The translations under genes and the position numbers were made by a program. A stretch of DNA of 64,000 nucleotides, from positions 152,917,151 to 152,981,150 of the forward strand of contig CP136068.1 of assembly GCA_032622095.1 (NCBI GenBank), read 5' to 3'. Origin of the DNA: Siphonodentalium dalli (lineage: Eukaryota; Mollusca; Scaphopoda; Gadilida; Siphonodentaliidae). Of this stretch, positions 34,401 through 46,490 are shown piece by piece (position 1 is the first letter of the stretch; every line of letters begins with the position of its first letter). The notes beneath the pieces are model-generated. The model ran no database searches. It saw only the letters and a list, made by a program, of their open reading frames with translations, and had not been told where the DNA came from.

Positions 34401-37400
34401 CCTTTCATTTCATTTGAAATTATGGCTCTTAGAATATTAATAAACCTCAACAAAAAGCCATTTTTGCAGGGGATATGAGGTGCGGTACACTTGTTAATTC
34501 TCAATATTATTTCAGAAAAATCCCACAGCAGTGCGATCTCCAGAAGAGGATCGTGGGATAGAGGTGCATGAGCTTGATATGTCGGTGAAGTTAGATAAAG
34601 CTTACCTGATCAGTCCGTTAATCTACAATGTATGCCAGGAGGCCAAAGAATCTACATATACTCAAGATAATGATCTCAAGACTATTAGTAGATGTAAGTG
34701 CCTGATATACTTAGTACATCTTTATTTCTGGCTGTGAGTTCGATGGGCAACTCAGCAGTAATTAACTTACTCTCATAGGGCATGAAATGTGGTGTGAATA
34801 GAAAAGTTATCCCTGTCAACAGGTCCATTTAAATTTCCATTGTGATCCAATCACATCCTTACAGTCAACTCTCATAAGTAGAAAGTAATGAAAATTAGGT
34901 CTGGTCAGGAGTCTGGCGCCCACACTACATCATTTTAGCAATTTAATAGGCCCATAGCAGTTGAGGCATAAGCAGAATGAGATTCCCAGAGGATGAATTT
35001 GGTGATGCTAGACTGCTCTGCGAGATAACATCACTAAAGTCATCCTCTGCGGATCTCATTCTGCAAATGTCAGAAACACTATATCCAGACTTTGATGTTT
35101 ATTACCATCCCGGGCGCTTTGCACCCAACCGCACTTTTTTGCTTTCTTTTTCCCCCCCCCGACTCATATTTTATATTTTTCCCCCCGACTCATATTTTAA
35201 TAACGGTCGATTAGTTGTTTGATAAATGTTTGATTATGACAGAAAGAAGGCATTGCCATTTTGTGAAAAATAAACAAGTTTACATATAACTGCTGACCAT
35301 GTTAAGTTCATATATTTCTTGATTGGGTTTCCCTTTGTATTAGGGCCCGACAAAGCTTCGAGATTGGATTCGATTTCGAATCTTACGTTCCGATTCAATT
35401 CGATTCGAAAGCGGTCAGGTGATTCGGGATATTTCGAATCGTTATATACAAGTCCTTTATCAGCGGGAATAGACTGCATTATCTTTTAAAAAAATTATTA
35501 CATCCCAAATACTTAACCTGAGTCTCCTTTCCACGACCATCTGGGACCTCTGTGGTCCAATGTGTATAGGGTAAGTTGCCCAATAACTCACTGCTCATAT
35601 ATATATTGGCCTCCCAGTCCCAGCGCTGGTTACTCATGGAAGGTCGGTGCAAATCACTCAACCTGCAGGTAGGTCTGTGATGGTTCGCGTGTTCATCACG
35701 GTTGGACCATAATCGTAGCGCACACAGTTTCCTCCACCACATAAAACAGCAATGTCGCGATATAGCCTGGCCCCAGCTGCCGAAGAGAGTGAATTTCTTG
35801 TGGGACATATCTGACAATCTCACCAGAAAAGCCTATATTGCGTTACTCAGCTCAATCAAATAATATATATTTTTTTAATTTAAAATTTAAAACGATATAA
35901 ATATATTAAATAAACATTTTGGGCTCCATCATGTCGTCTCCAAATCCGACCAACATTTTTAAACAGCATATATGTTATCCGGGAAATGGAATATGGTTGA
36001 CCATTCAGCTTTCTGATGGACAGGCCCAGGTTGGGATACTAGAGTTCCTGTAATCCCATTTGCGTGTGCGCCATTCCCAAGTCACGATGTGCAATTTTTA
36101 AATCGCGCGTGCTTGCCATGTGCGACAGGGTGAAGCGTACAAGCATGCGCAGAATAGTTTCCGTTTGCAATGACTCGAATCGGACTCCATTGACACCAAA
36201 GTTCCATACTGCTTACTTTTCACGAACTTCACGCATAGTGCCAGTGGCACAAAATATGAAATGTTGTCGTGCCATTCTCATATATTAAACTGCGATTAAA
36301 TATTGTTCATATCATGTCATAGAAATTAAGTTTAATGAACCTCCTTCGTAATCTGAGTTATCTCACTGACGTTATAAAATCATCGGACATTAGGCCCCAT
36401 TTTTGCTCGTATATCTCCCAATGAACGGTACCGCGAATCTACTGAAGTGTTTGAAAAAGATTCGATTCGAGTTCAAATCACAATCATGATTCGTCGGGCC
36501 CTACTTTGAATTATCTGTAAGTCGGCACACAGTAACGAATAACCCACTTCCGATGATGTTGTATGACTAGATTATCTAGATAGTCATAATTAAAACCCAC
36601 TTGCCAAAAATGTTGTCAAATTAATTTGTTTTTTTGCCAAATGAAAATATTTTTGCCATTGGCAAGTGGCAGCACGAACCCTGATTGTTGTTGTCTGCTG
36701 TCGTGACGTGAGATTCCGCCAGGTTTCAGATGCTGCCAAATGGAAATTGTGACAAATTCACATGAAAGTTACCTTCATTTTGGGTCATGACACAAAGATT
36801 CTAAGACTATTTATTGTCATTTTTGTTTCTGTTTTTGTAACGATGTAATTATAAAAAATCATGGTTAATTAGTCTGACATTTCAAGACACAATGAGTAAA
36901 TGACCCACTATTGTTAGAAATACATGCCAAACACGTTATTCTGTTTCCTGCCAGGGTGCATGATGTTATGACCCGGCCTAGAAATTACATTCAACCTCGC
37001 TGCTGCATGGGGCGGCTCGGTTCAATATAAATTCCAGCCGTGAACATGACACCATATACCCTGGCAGGAAACAATAACTTATACTGTTCAAATAACAATC
37101 TTACCCTCCAGAATGTTCACTCGAAAAGCGATGTGGAATGTGCATTTTTAATAGCCTAATATACACAAGGGTAAATCATCCCTAAAAGTTTATATACTTT
37201 GAACATAAACTTTTAGGGATGATTTACCATTGTAAACCATACTGATACCTTACTATGGATGTGCAGAAATTCCTGCAAAATTGTTAGAAAATGGAAATTA
37301 AAATCAATACAGTTTCTGTCCATCATATAAATATTTCAACCGTAGTTTCATCATTAGGTTACACTGGTGTAAATGTTTTCCATAGGCCTCAGTGCTAACG

Positions 37401-40400
37401 TTTTAGCGTATAGTGTTGGCAATATAAATGTTGGGTCCAAAATTTTCTTTAAATCTGAAAAATTGACATTTTGGGAAACTTTTTACACAAAAAAATCATG
37501 TTTGTCTAGCAGGGAATTCGCCTTTAAATCTTATGTTTTCGTAACTAGTGTCAGAACCGCATAAAAAAATACAGTCATATTTTAGACCACACCAAAAAAT
37601 TCAAACTTCACTACAAAGGGTTAATTCCTGTGCCAATGGTTATTTTACCTATGGGAAATCATAGGGAAGAGGTGTGATAATTTTTTTATGTGAAAAGCAC
37701 ACAAGGCTATTGACCAATCAGGGCCCAGTGTCTATTTTATTCTCTCCTATATATTCCTCCCGCATCCGCTAGATGTCACTCGGAACCTTATTTACACCAG
37801 TGTAACCTAAAGCGATAGCCCGCTTTTTCGCGGAATAATTGTAACTCCCTACATTTCTTCAGAATTGCCCATCAATGGAAAAAATGTGTTCAAAAACAAT
37901 ATCACTTCTGTGGTTCTTTATTTATCACACACAATTTAACCCCACCCCCTTTAACAAATTATTCATCAAAAAAGCACAATTTTCCACCACCAGTCATGTT
38001 CAGGCCCCATTTTCACTCAGTTTTAGGGGTCTGGTGTTGCAAACTTGGATCAGCTATGGAAGACTGTTCAATATTCTTTCCATGAGAGAACTTCTGGTGA
38101 TGTGAGGTCATTGAGTCCAGATCTGATCAGCTGAGCATCAAGCGCATGACTTTATCAGCACATTGAAGAATAAAATATGACATTTTCAGGTCTGCAAGGG
38201 TGATCCAAGATAGCTGGATGTGGGTGTATATTGAATTAGTTGAATAAAGATATGCTCTCTTTGAATTGCTGAAGCATTTTCTTAAATGTGTCCAAGTTTT
38301 AGTGCTATTAACCTTCAAATGACCATACCCACCAGTGGAAATGACACACTTTTATGATATATATCTGTATATCACTGGCTATAAATCCAAAATACTTGTT
38401 AAATTAGGTTCTTATAACAATTGATATATGTATCGTTGACATGCCCATGTTATGGGTCATTTGCATTATCATGTGACTATTACCACCTTGAAATTTTTTG
38501 AAAATACCTTGAAAAATTGGCATTTTTTATGAAAAATCTTACTATTTTTTTGGCTGATGTAAGTGAAAGAAGGCATCAGCAGCAAGAATAGCCACATCAA
38601 GCATGAAATATTTATTGGACTGAAAGACCAGGCTCTGTAAAATGCATTAAAATGCTTTAAAGTGACTCACAGGAATCAAAAATGATAAAAAGCTATTTTT
38701 TTCCCTTTAGGTTACACTGGTGTAAATGTTTTCCATAGGCCTCAGTGCTAACGTTTTAGCGTATAGTGTTGGCAATATAAATGTTGGGTCCAAAATTTTC
38801 TTTAAATCTGAAAAATTGACATTTTGGGAAACTTTTTACACAAAAAAATCATGTTTGTCTAGCAGGGAATTCGCCTTTAAATCTTATGTTTTCGTAACTA
38901 GTGTCAGAACCGCATAAAAAAATACAGTCATATTTTAGACCACACCAAAAAATTCAAACTTCACTACAAAGGGTTAATTCCTGTGCCAATGGTTATTTTA
39001 CCTATGGGAAATCATAGGGAAGAGGTGTGATGATTTTTTTATGTGAAAAGCACACAAGGCTATTGACCAATCAGGGCCCAGTGTCTATTTTATTCTCTCC
39101 TATATATTCCTCCCGCATCCGCTAGATGTCACTCGGAACCTTATTTACACCAGTGTAACCTAAAGCGATAGCCCGCTTTTTCGCGGAATAATTGTAACTC
39201 CCTACATTTCTTCAGAATTGCCCATCAATGGAAAAAATGTGTTCAAAAACAATATCACTTCTGTGGTTCTTTATTTATCACACACAATTTAACCCCACCC
39301 CCTTTAACAAATTATTCATCAAAAAAGCACAATTTTCCACCACCAGTCATGTTCAGGCCCCATTTTCACTCAGTTTTAGGGGTCTGGTGTTGCAAACTTG
39401 GATCAGCTATGGAAGACTGTTCAATATTCTTTCCATGAGAGAACTTCTGGTGATGTGAGGTCATTGAGTCCAGATCTGATCAGCTGAGCATCAAGCGCAT
39501 GACTTTATCAGCACATTGAAGAATAAAATATGACATTTTCAGGTCTGCAAGGGTGATCCAAGATAGCTGGATGTGGGTGTATATTGAATTAGTTGAATAA
39601 AGATATGCTCTCTTTGAATTGCTGAAGCATTTTCTTAAATGTGTCCAAGTTTTAGTGCTATTAACCTTCAAATGACCATACCCACCAGTGGAAATGACAC
39701 ACTTTTATGATATATATCTGTATATCACTGGCTATAAATCCAAAATACTTGTTAAATTAGGTTCTTATAACAATTGATATATGTATCGTTGACATGCCCA
39801 TGTTATGGGTCATTTGCATTATCATGTGACTATTACCACCTTGAAATTTTTTGAAAATACCTTGAAAAATTGGCATTTTTTATGAAAAATCTTACTATTT
39901 TTTTGGCTGATGTAAGTGAAAGAAGGCATCAGCAGCACATCAAGCATGAAATATTTATTGGACTGAAAGACCAGGCTCTGTAAAATGCATTAAAATGCTT
40001 TAAAGTGACTCACAGGAATCAAAAATGATAAAAAGCTATTTTTTCCCTTTAGGTTACACTGGTGTAAATGTTTTCCATAGGCCTCAGTGCTAACGTTTTA
40101 GCGTATAGTGTTGGCAATATAAATGTTGGGTCCAAAATTTTCTTTAAATCTGAAAAATTGACATTTTGGGAAACTTTTTACACAAAAAAATCATGTTTGT
40201 CTAGCAGGGAATTCGCCTTTAAATCTTATGTTTTCGTAACTAGTGTCAGAACCGCATAAAAAAATACAGTCATATTTTAGACCACACCAAAAAATTCAAA
40301 CTTCACTACAAAGGGTTAATTCCTGTGCCAATGGTTATTTTACCTATGGGAAATCATAGGGAAGAGGTGTGATGATTTTTTTATGTGAAAAGCACACAAG

Positions 40401-41013
40401 GCTATTGACCAATCAGGGCCCAGTGTCTATTTTATTCTCTCCTATATATTCCTCCCGCATCCGCTAGATGTCACTCGGAACCTTATTTACACCAGTGTAA
40501 CCATAAATCATGTCAGTTGAGTGAAAAATTATATAATTCTTGACAAAATTGTTTGTGCTGATAACGTAAACAAAACAGGAGCTACTCCAGACCTTTGACC
40601 TTTACCAATGGGTTGGGTATAATTTAGGGAATCGGACGGCAATTAGGAAATTCGGACAGCAATTCGCCATATTGTTTGCAACCAAGTGATTTGGTGTATT
40701 TGTCACATATTCACATTATTTGTTTTATTTTTCAGCTATAGGAAAGGATTATAAAACACTATTCCTGGGAACGGAGAGGTCTCTTATGCAGAACTTCAGT
40801 TTATGTCGGGATGTTTTAGATCTCAGTAAGCCATGTGTGTGTCAGTACAGTTTGTGCATCAAGTGGTATCCATGCGGACTTAAATACTGCCGCGGAAAGG
40901 ACTCAAGTGGAAACGTAGTCAGTTATAGATGTGGTATAAAGACATGTCAGAAGTGTCACACATTCAAGTATCTCAGTCGACAGAAAAGTCTATGCATGTG
41001 GGATGGTGTGTGA
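28276..41013 (+). CDS. OAF: Out at first (OAF) protein homologue, complete, 4 exons
   Basis: Exons 28276-28488, 30991-31128, 34516-34693 and 40736-41013 join in phases 0, 0 and 1 with GT-AG introns, giving 268 codons plus stop (human OAF is ~273). OAF is a secreted protein first described in Drosophila as a transcript next to dpp. Its biochemical role is not established. Residues 1-24 form a signal peptide (hydrophobic NVINIFVFILNV). Landmarks shared with the family: a beta-rich first part ending VIDFKS; IFRAYIPGEDEQAQSQ and CFVTRFSKSDFIAPD in exon 2; MSKLRQ/KNP across the exon 2/3 junction; VCQEAKESTYTQD in exon 3; and a Cys-rich C-terminus (10 Cys in exon 4) with KPCVCQYSL, WYPCGLKYC and CGIKTCQKC. 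The introns (2.5, 3.4 and 6.0 kb) carry several transposons, but the frame is intact. The stop TGA is at 41011-41013. No close AATAAA was seen downstream. Confidence 0.93.
28548..29498. mobile_element. hAT-type non-autonomous element in OAF intron 1
   Basis: The left end TAGGGTTTAAACGATTAATC and right end CTAGTCGTTTCAACACTA are imperfect inverted repeats of the classic hAT type. AACGGGCC (28540-28547) and AATGGGCC (29499-29506) are a 7/8 target duplication. A ~110-bp internal hairpin (TAGTCCAACAAATTTGAC... and complement) lies at 28585-28745. The insertion starts only 59 bp after OAF exon 1. Confidence 0.7.
29505..29625. repeat. Imperfect inverted repeat (CGAAGACAACTCG)
   Basis: GGTCGAAGACAACTCGCCC and GGGACGAGTTGTCTTCACC form a hairpin directly after the hAT element. 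It is probably a degraded MITE. Confidence 0.45.
29689..29739. repeat. Perfect 51-bp palindrome (25-bp arms, 1-nt centre)
   Basis: The left arm starts AAGTCACACCGCTTCACATC; the right arm is its exact complement, with a single A between. It lies in OAF intron 1. Confidence 0.8.
30036..30367. mobile_element. Short hAT-like MITE, family copy B (OAF intron 1)
   Basis: It shares GATACCTGTTACAGGTA, GGGCGCCCAAATTC, CAAATGTCCCCAAATTCC and the CTCTGGATTCTTCCCTGG end with 19774-20076, in the same orientation. Confidence 0.5.
30991..31128 (+). CDS. OAF: OAF exon 2 (46 codons)
   Basis: Acceptor TTTGTGTTGCAG ends at 30990 and donor GTGAGA begins at 31129; phase 0 at both sides. The encoded segment from ETQIFRAY to MSKLRQ is the most conserved core of OAF. 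Confidence 0.92.
31622..33616. mobile_element. TIR element of ~2 kb in OAF intron 2
   Basis: The left TAGGCCTAAACAAAAAAGAC and CGTTTGTTTCCGCTAAC are mirrored at 33555-33616. The interior contains a tandem-repeat element (32276-32960). No transposase was found. Confidence 0.5.
32276..32960 (+). repeat. Tandem-cored repeat with terminal hairpin
   Basis: Three to four units of ~130 bp share GAACATCCATACCAAATTTC and TCATTGAGATCCGAG. A GGACGGAC simple repeat and the hairpin CTCCCCTTTTTTTTAAAAAG follow. The architecture is like the pearl-like and ACCATACTATGG families. Confidence 0.6.
33880..34080 (+). repeat. Minisatellite of ~14-bp units (TACTATACTAATGT)
   Basis: At least six units of TACTATACTAATGT-type sequence follow two longer units that include TGTGACACCATTATATCAGC. 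It lies in OAF intron 2, ~440 bp before exon 3. Confidence 0.75.
34516..34693 (+). CDS. OAF: OAF exon 3 (59 codons plus 1 nt)
   Basis: Acceptor TATTATTTCAG ends at 34515, and the frame opens with KNPTAVRSPEEDRG, matching the family. The donor GTAAGT begins at 34694 after one extra base (T), giving a phase-1 intron that joins exon 4 as a Ser codon. Confidence 0.9.
34972..35064. repeat. ~90-bp hairpin, GAGGTCCCC family
   Basis: GCAGAATGAGATTCCCAGAG...ATCTCATTCTGC arms around GGTGATGCTAG. The first of at least nine family copies in the window. Confidence 0.6.
35341..36503. mobile_element. hAT-type non-autonomous element in OAF intron 3
   Basis: Ends TAGGGCCCGACAAAGC and ATTCGTCGGGCCCTA with ATTCGAT-rich subterminal repeats. 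Flanks CTTTGTAT (35333-35340) and CTTTGAAT (36504-36511) match at 7 of 8. A 114-codon minus-strand frame (35823-35479) shows no recognisable motif. Confidence 0.68.
36940..37070. repeat. MITE with TGTTTCCTGCCAGGGT ends
   Basis: TGTTTCCTGCCAGGGT and ACCCTGGCAGGAAACA bound ~125 bp. Further inside, CATGATGTTATGA and CATGACACCAT are partly matched. It lies in OAF intron 3. Confidence 0.6.
37170..37230. repeat. Hairpin (GGTAAATCATCCCTAAAAGT)
   Basis: GGTAAATCATCCCTAAAAGT is followed after ~15 bases by ACTTTTAGGG-type complement (AAACTTTTAGGGATGATTTA). It lies in OAF intron 3. Confidence 0.65.
37357..40502. repeat. E-L-E-L-E tandem array in OAF intron 3
   Basis: A 451-bp unit E occurs three times (37357-37807, 38710-39160, 40052-40502), separated by a unit L present twice (37808-38709, 902 bp; 39161-40051, 891 bp). 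E is bounded by inverted repeats GGTTACACTGGTGTAAAT and complement. The copies are almost identical: one A/G difference in E, and a ~10-bp plus 1-bp indel between the L units. The repeated 60-76-codon frames inside are just copies of each other and have no recognisable domain. Confidence 0.85.
40736..41013 (+). CDS. OAF: OAF exon 4 (Cys-rich C-terminus and stop)
   Basis: Acceptor TTTATTTTTCAG ends at 40735. The exon encodes 10 cysteines in the OAF pattern and ends LCMWDGV, stop. It lies only 233 bp downstream of the last repeat of the E-L-E-L-E array, so that expansion has stopped short of the exon. Confidence 0.93.
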
Positions 41014-41592
41014 AGCGCAATTTGTGATCTGTTTGTCAAATTAATGTTTGATTTAACCCTTTATATACTAAATGGATTCTCCCACTCAGTTATAAAGTAT
41101 AAATTGGAATGGTCTATTATTCATATCGAGGGGTGTTCAGATAATCAAAGCAGACGACAGGCAGAAAAACATACAAGAGTAGAATTATTCATTGCTGAGA
41201 AATGTTTAGAACAGGGTCGTTTGTTGAACTTAGTATTTTAACATTTCCTAAGGCAACTACTTGTCAATGAGTATTTAGTATAGCCAGGGTTAAGCTAGAC
41301 TAGACGCTGGTTCTACAATAATCTATGCAAGCCGGGATATGGTGTCTGACATTTGCACAATGCGGTCTACAGAGGGTGTATTTAGTGATGATATCCTGCA
41401 CATTTTGCTTAGACCTCATCTTTGGGGAAGTATCTATAGTCTCAAATTAATATTGTTTTTAGTTACTTTTTCACTTCTGTTCAGTTTCTGTATCCCCTAA
41501 TTTGCAGAAGATAATATGCATAATCGAGGTGACTAATGGGTGACCATCCACTTCAATTTGATCCTAGGTCTCCTATAGCAGTTTATGCCAAA

Positions 41593-43213
41593 GCAGAATG
41601 AGGTTCCCAGAAGGTGAATTTGGTGATCCTACCCCCTATTGTCACTAAATTCACCCTCTGGGGACCTCAACCTGCAAATGTCAGACACAATGTATTCAGG
41701 TTTGGCTCTTTGATGTTTGCCATCATGAGAGACCAGTGCAATCAATCTGTCATTTCTAGCACAAGTTTACTTTGTAAAGTTTGAGCTATATTTTGTCACC
41801 CGTCCATCAACAATTTCCTTCGGCAAACCCTAGAGGTCACGCAAATTTGAATCCATCGGCACATCCTGCAGCCCACATTTATTGGTGAAATGTTTGAAAT
41901 GAAAATAATTTCATCTACACAATACAAGCCCTTTACATTAACTTTTTTGACTTTCCTTCATTCTATTCGTTGCTCAGCAAAAAACTAACTCCTTCCCAAG
42001 TTGAGCTACAGTGTCATTGACACTTTCATTTAAATGACTAACAATGTCACAGGAAAAATGCCTGGTACAATCAGAACAGAGTACTACTGGCTGCTATCTG
42101 ACACATTGTTTTCAGTTACTTTTCCCCTTCTGTTTAGTTTCTATATCCACTAATTTGCAGCAGATAAAATGCACAATCGAGGTGACTAATAGTTGAACAT
42201 CACCAAATTCAACTGGGGACCTTCAATCTGATCCTAGGTCTCCCATACCGGGTAGCAGTTGAGGTCTAAGCAGATTGAGGTTCCGAGAGGATGAATTTGG
42301 TGATGTTTGCCCTCTGTGCGGGATATAGTGTCACGAAATTCGTCCTCTGTGGACCTCATTCTGTGAATGTCAGACACATTATACCCAGGATTGATGGGTA
42401 TGTTACTAAATTCCTTTTGTGGGTTTGTGTATGACTATTTTTGTCACATGGAGCATTTTTTTTACCTTTACTTTCCCTGCTTTTGAGTTTGAAATTATTA
42501 CGTTACGACGCATGCTTAAAATAGGCAGACATTATTTTGTCCTTTGATGTCATAATGGCGGATTGATTACGGCTTGCAGATTGAATTGACACATAGGACC
42601 AGTGTCTAGTCAGTATTTGTTTGGAATGCTTCTGAATTGAAAAGAAGAGAAGAATCTAGTCTGACCACTGGCGACATTTGATGCATTGTGCTTAATAAAT
42701 ATTAGCGTCTCACAGAATAGGAGGGGTCCCAGTGACTGAGGCAGTAAGGTGCATTGCATATTAGGCTGCTGTGAGGCCTGAGAATATGGTGCAGGACATT
42801 TGCAGAATCAGATCCTCAGAGGGTGAATTTAGTGACGCTACCCTGTACAGCAGGCTAGCATCACTAAATTCACCCTCTGGGCACTTCATTCTACTTAGGC
42901 TTCATCTTTTCTGGAAAGAGTCTTTATTATTATTTATTATTAAAGTTTTTTAATTTCTTTAAAACTTCTTCACAATGATTCTTTTTCTTTTTCAGTTAAA
43001 TTTCTCCAAATTGGCAGACGACACATTACATAAACGAGGTGCCCAATGGGTGCACATCACAATATTTTCCATCTGGGAACTTAAATCTGACTCTAGGTCT
43101 CCCATAGCTGATGAGGACATGCAGAAAGAGGTCCCCACATGATGAATTTGGTGACACTAGCCCGCAGTGCAGGGGCGCATCACTAAATTCACCCCCTGGT
43201 GACCTCATTCTGC
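41593..43213. repeat. Cluster of four GAGGTCCCC-family hairpins
   Basis: Hairpins lie at 41593-41675, 42270-42363, 42801-42893 and 43123-43213. Each has AGGGTGAATTTAGTGA on one arm and TCACTAAATTCACCCTC on the other, with GAGGTCC/GGACCTC outer stems. Related flanking text (GATCCTAGGTCTCCCATA) recurs between copies. Confidence 0.65.
41763..42031 (-). mobile_element. Short pearl/HINE-like copy
   Basis: A minimal copy with both terminal modules (TTTACTTTGTAAAGTTTGAGC at one side, AAGTTGAGCTACAGTGTC and the CATTGACACTTTCATT end at the other) and about one monomer remnant. Confidence 0.6.
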
Positions 43214-44544
43214 AAATGTCAATACCATATTCTCAGGCCTGTCAGTCATAAGCTGTCCAACACTGACGAAGCTGGTTCGATTCCTCATAAGCGCAGAATT
43301 GTGATCCCCGACAGGGTAACCCGATTCGTGTATCTTATCAAGTCTGTTGGTCAAGGTCGCTGACTTCTACGTGCTGTGGGGTGATGTCCCAGTCATATTA
43401 ACCATCTGCGCTGTCTTTTCTCCACATGTAAAACTTCACAATATTGTGATATGGCCTATTGTTGACCCAAAGTATGACGATGTATATTATTTCAAATATG
43501 AGTGGATAACTCAAGATTTCAGAGTTTTACATCATAAATTTCAATTAGCCTATTTTAATTGAATGAAAATTATTAACATGTTGGGCTTAAATATGGATTA
43601 TCTCTTCCTCTAAAATACGTTTTATATCATTTCCTGGGTATAAAATAATAAATATGGGTTGAAGACACCTGTACGGAAATGCTTCTATCAATTAATATTA
43701 ATTTTATATCAATATTTTATAATATAATGTGATAATCAATTGAGACAGTTTTTCATTACTATTTGTAGAACAGACCATCATGAAACGTTCAGGCAATCTC
43801 AGATAGAGTTCTCCCGCTTGCTACTCGCTGCACATTTTCCGCGAGCCGTAAAATGTCCTAAATTTATTGCACATGTATGTATTTGACCAGAAATTTTGAA
43901 ATAAAATCAATAATAATTGATAAAGCATTTCTGGACAGGGGTCTTTGATTCATATTTATTAGTTTACACCCAGGAAACTATATAAAACTTGTTATATGAA
44001 GAGATAGACCATCTTTAATTCTTTGGTTACATTGTGGATTCTTTCTTTCACTACCAGTTAAAGTCTATGATGCATTGATTTATTCTTGATTTGTGGGGAT
44101 GTTTGTGTCATAACAGCAGGCAGAGAACTCTCTGATGTAAATTGTAGTGATGTTCAGCTGGTGTGTTCAAGAAACCGTTCATTGAACTTATCTTCAAATC
44201 TCAACAAAAAGCAAAATTAAGTAACTACCCATCAGCTAGTATTAATTTAAAGGTACTCTAGGTCTTTGAAGTGGGTTCATGAGTAATAACATTCATTTTA
44301 TAAAAGATTGTAAAACAACTGTCATTAACAAGTACATGTAATAACTGATCAACGTTTGTTCTTATTTTCATTATTAATAACTGTCCAATAACAAGAATTC
44401 ACATATTGAGATAGTTGTTATGTAAATAATACTGTTACAGTGGTATTACCAATCCAAGTCCAATTAATCAAATGAAATATCATATTTAATCAAAACTTGA
44501 TGGCAAACATTCGAAAAGGTCAATGCATTGAGAAATATTCTGAA

Positions 44545-44665
44545 AAATCATACATAACAATGGTTTCACACGTGACATTTCATTATTGGAGAGCTATCGT
44601 TTTGTTTACATAACAATGGTTTCACACGTGACATTTCATTATTGGAGAGCTATCGATATTAATAT
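44545..44665 (+). repeat. Direct tandem duplication (~59 bp)
   Basis: CATAACAATGGTTTCACACG...TGGAGAGCTATCG occurs twice in a row (from ~44551 and ~44610), separated by TTTTGTTTA. A second small duplication, AAAAACAAATTTAAATTCTT, follows at 44813-44851. Confidence 0.75.
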
Positions 44666-45669
44666 ACAGAATGTGTATCTATTTCTCCATGTTCTTCTTG
44701 TTGGTGATGTTTTTACAGACTTTTATAATTTTTGCACATTTACCCACATCGATTGCCTTGGGTCACTCAAAAAATTGCATAAAACTAGATGCGTGGGATC
44801 AATACAGACTTTAAAAACAAATTTAAATTCTTAAAAACAAATTTAAATTCTTGAATCTTCAATCAGCCGTCGAAAATAGCTACGAAAAAAGGCAATGCCT
44901 TAGAAAAAGACGCAGAAGCCAATATAGTTGCATGCAGTTGTAAAGAAATGCCATATAAGAAAAATGCCAATTTCAAGGATTATTGAACGCTTCAATTCTA
45001 ATGTGAATTCTGTCTATATATGACATTTCATGATATTGATGACCAAGTCTGAGTTTGGGAACTTCATTCTGCAAATGACAGGCACACTGAGGGTGAATTT
45101 AGCGACTATCCCGCATAGCGGGCTAGAATCTCTAAATTCACCCTCTGGGGACCTGATTCTGCTTAGGCCTCATCTGCTATGGGAGACATAGACTCAGATT
45201 CAAGTTCCCAAATGGTGAATATTCTGATGTACACCCATTGGGAACCTCGATTATGCAATGTGCCATCTTCCAATTTGGGGATATAGAGAAACTAAACTAA
45301 AAAAAGAAATAGAATCTATGTGAAGTAGTTTCTATAGAAATTTGATTAAGAAACATTCCAGAGAAGATGAGGCTTAAGCAGAATGAGATCCCCAGAGGGT
45401 GAATTTAGTGATGCTAGCCTGCTCTGCGGGATATCGTCACTAACTTCACACTCTGGGGACCTCATTCTGCAAATGACAGGCACACTAAATTCAGTCTTGT
45501 TGATGACATGTCAGAGGGTGTCACCGCCCCCACCCCCCATTTTCTGGTACACAAGATTCGGGTGATTTTGAAGTGATATGCAGGATTCATAAACCTCTGT
45601 TAACTGGTACTCGGGATTTATATGCCCATTTTAATCGGTATTCAGGATTCAACAACAAGGCTGGCACGC

Positions 45670-45990
45670 AGCTTTTCAAGTATCAAATAAGAGAATGCAT
45701 TGGCCTAACAATTTTTTCAATTTTAATAATTTGTTCTTGTATTCTTTAACAATTTTATAATTTCACCCATACAGAGCCCCAGACAAACACGAGCAGACAA
45801 CACTCTTCTATATATGTGTGGGGCTCCCTGCAGGGTAATGGATGTTTTTTATTTTATGTCCTAAAAATTTTAACAAACATTTATTTTAAAAAATGATAAA
45901 AAATTGTTAGGCCAATGCATTCTCTTATATATGCGAGGCGACCTATGGTCGACTCGCATATATAAGAGAATGCATTGGCACAGGGTAAAA
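45670..45990. repeat. Hairpin-module repeat, one complete and one half hairpin
   Basis: A half module at ~45686-45712 and a complete one at ~45912-45978 (GCCAATGCATTCTC...GAGAATGCATTGGC) flank an AT-rich spacer containing an unrelated GGGGCTCC hairpin. The sequence right of the last hairpin (ATCCCGACTTACGACTGG) is also present, inverted, next to the copy at ~1260-1300. Confidence 0.5.
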
Positions 45991-46169
45991 AAAATCCCGA
46001 CTTACGACTGGATTTGATATGGCGGGTCACATATTTTGATGTAATTCAGTCTCATACATTTTGATGTATTGAAGTTATGGAGATTACTTCAACAAATGTG
46101 TGCAAATTATCATATTTATGTGAAGTAACCATGACTTGTATTCAATATTTTCTTAACTGGTACGCAGTA

Positions 46170-46490
46170 TTCACCCCTCTCTGTTAACTGGAATTCAGGA
46201 TTCATGGGGGGGGGGGGGTAGATGCGACACCCCTCTCTGTTAACTGATATTCAAGATTCATGGGGGGGGGGGGGGGGTAGAAGGGACACCCACCTCTGTA
46301 ACTGATATTCAGGATTCATGGGGGGTAGAGGTGACACCCCTCTATGTTAACTGATATTCATGATTCATGGGGGGGGGGGGGTAGAGGTGACACCCATCTC
46401 TGTTAACTGATATTCAAGATTCATGGGGGGAGGGGTAGAGGAGACACCCCTCTCTGTTAACTGATATTCAGGATTCATGGAGGGTAGTGG
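46170..46490 (+). repeat. Minisatellite with poly-G tracts, ~55-65-bp units
   Basis: Five to six units contain ACACCCCTCTCTGTTAACTG, ATATTCAGGATTCATG and a run of 5-15 G. Unit length differs mainly in the G run. Confidence 0.75.

Noticed and set aside
35479-35823. 114-codon minus-strand frame inside the hAT element
   Set aside because: No zinc finger, RNase H-like or dimerisation motif; likely chance in a non-autonomous element.
37373-40259. Three identical 63-codon and two identical 76-codon frames
   Set aside because: Identity follows from the E-L-E-L-E duplication; no domain, no splice context and no independent support for coding.
45383-45565. Frames starting MRSPEGEF seen at several places between 42 and 47 kb
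   Set aside because: They are readings of the GAGGTCCCC hairpin family in repeated sequence.
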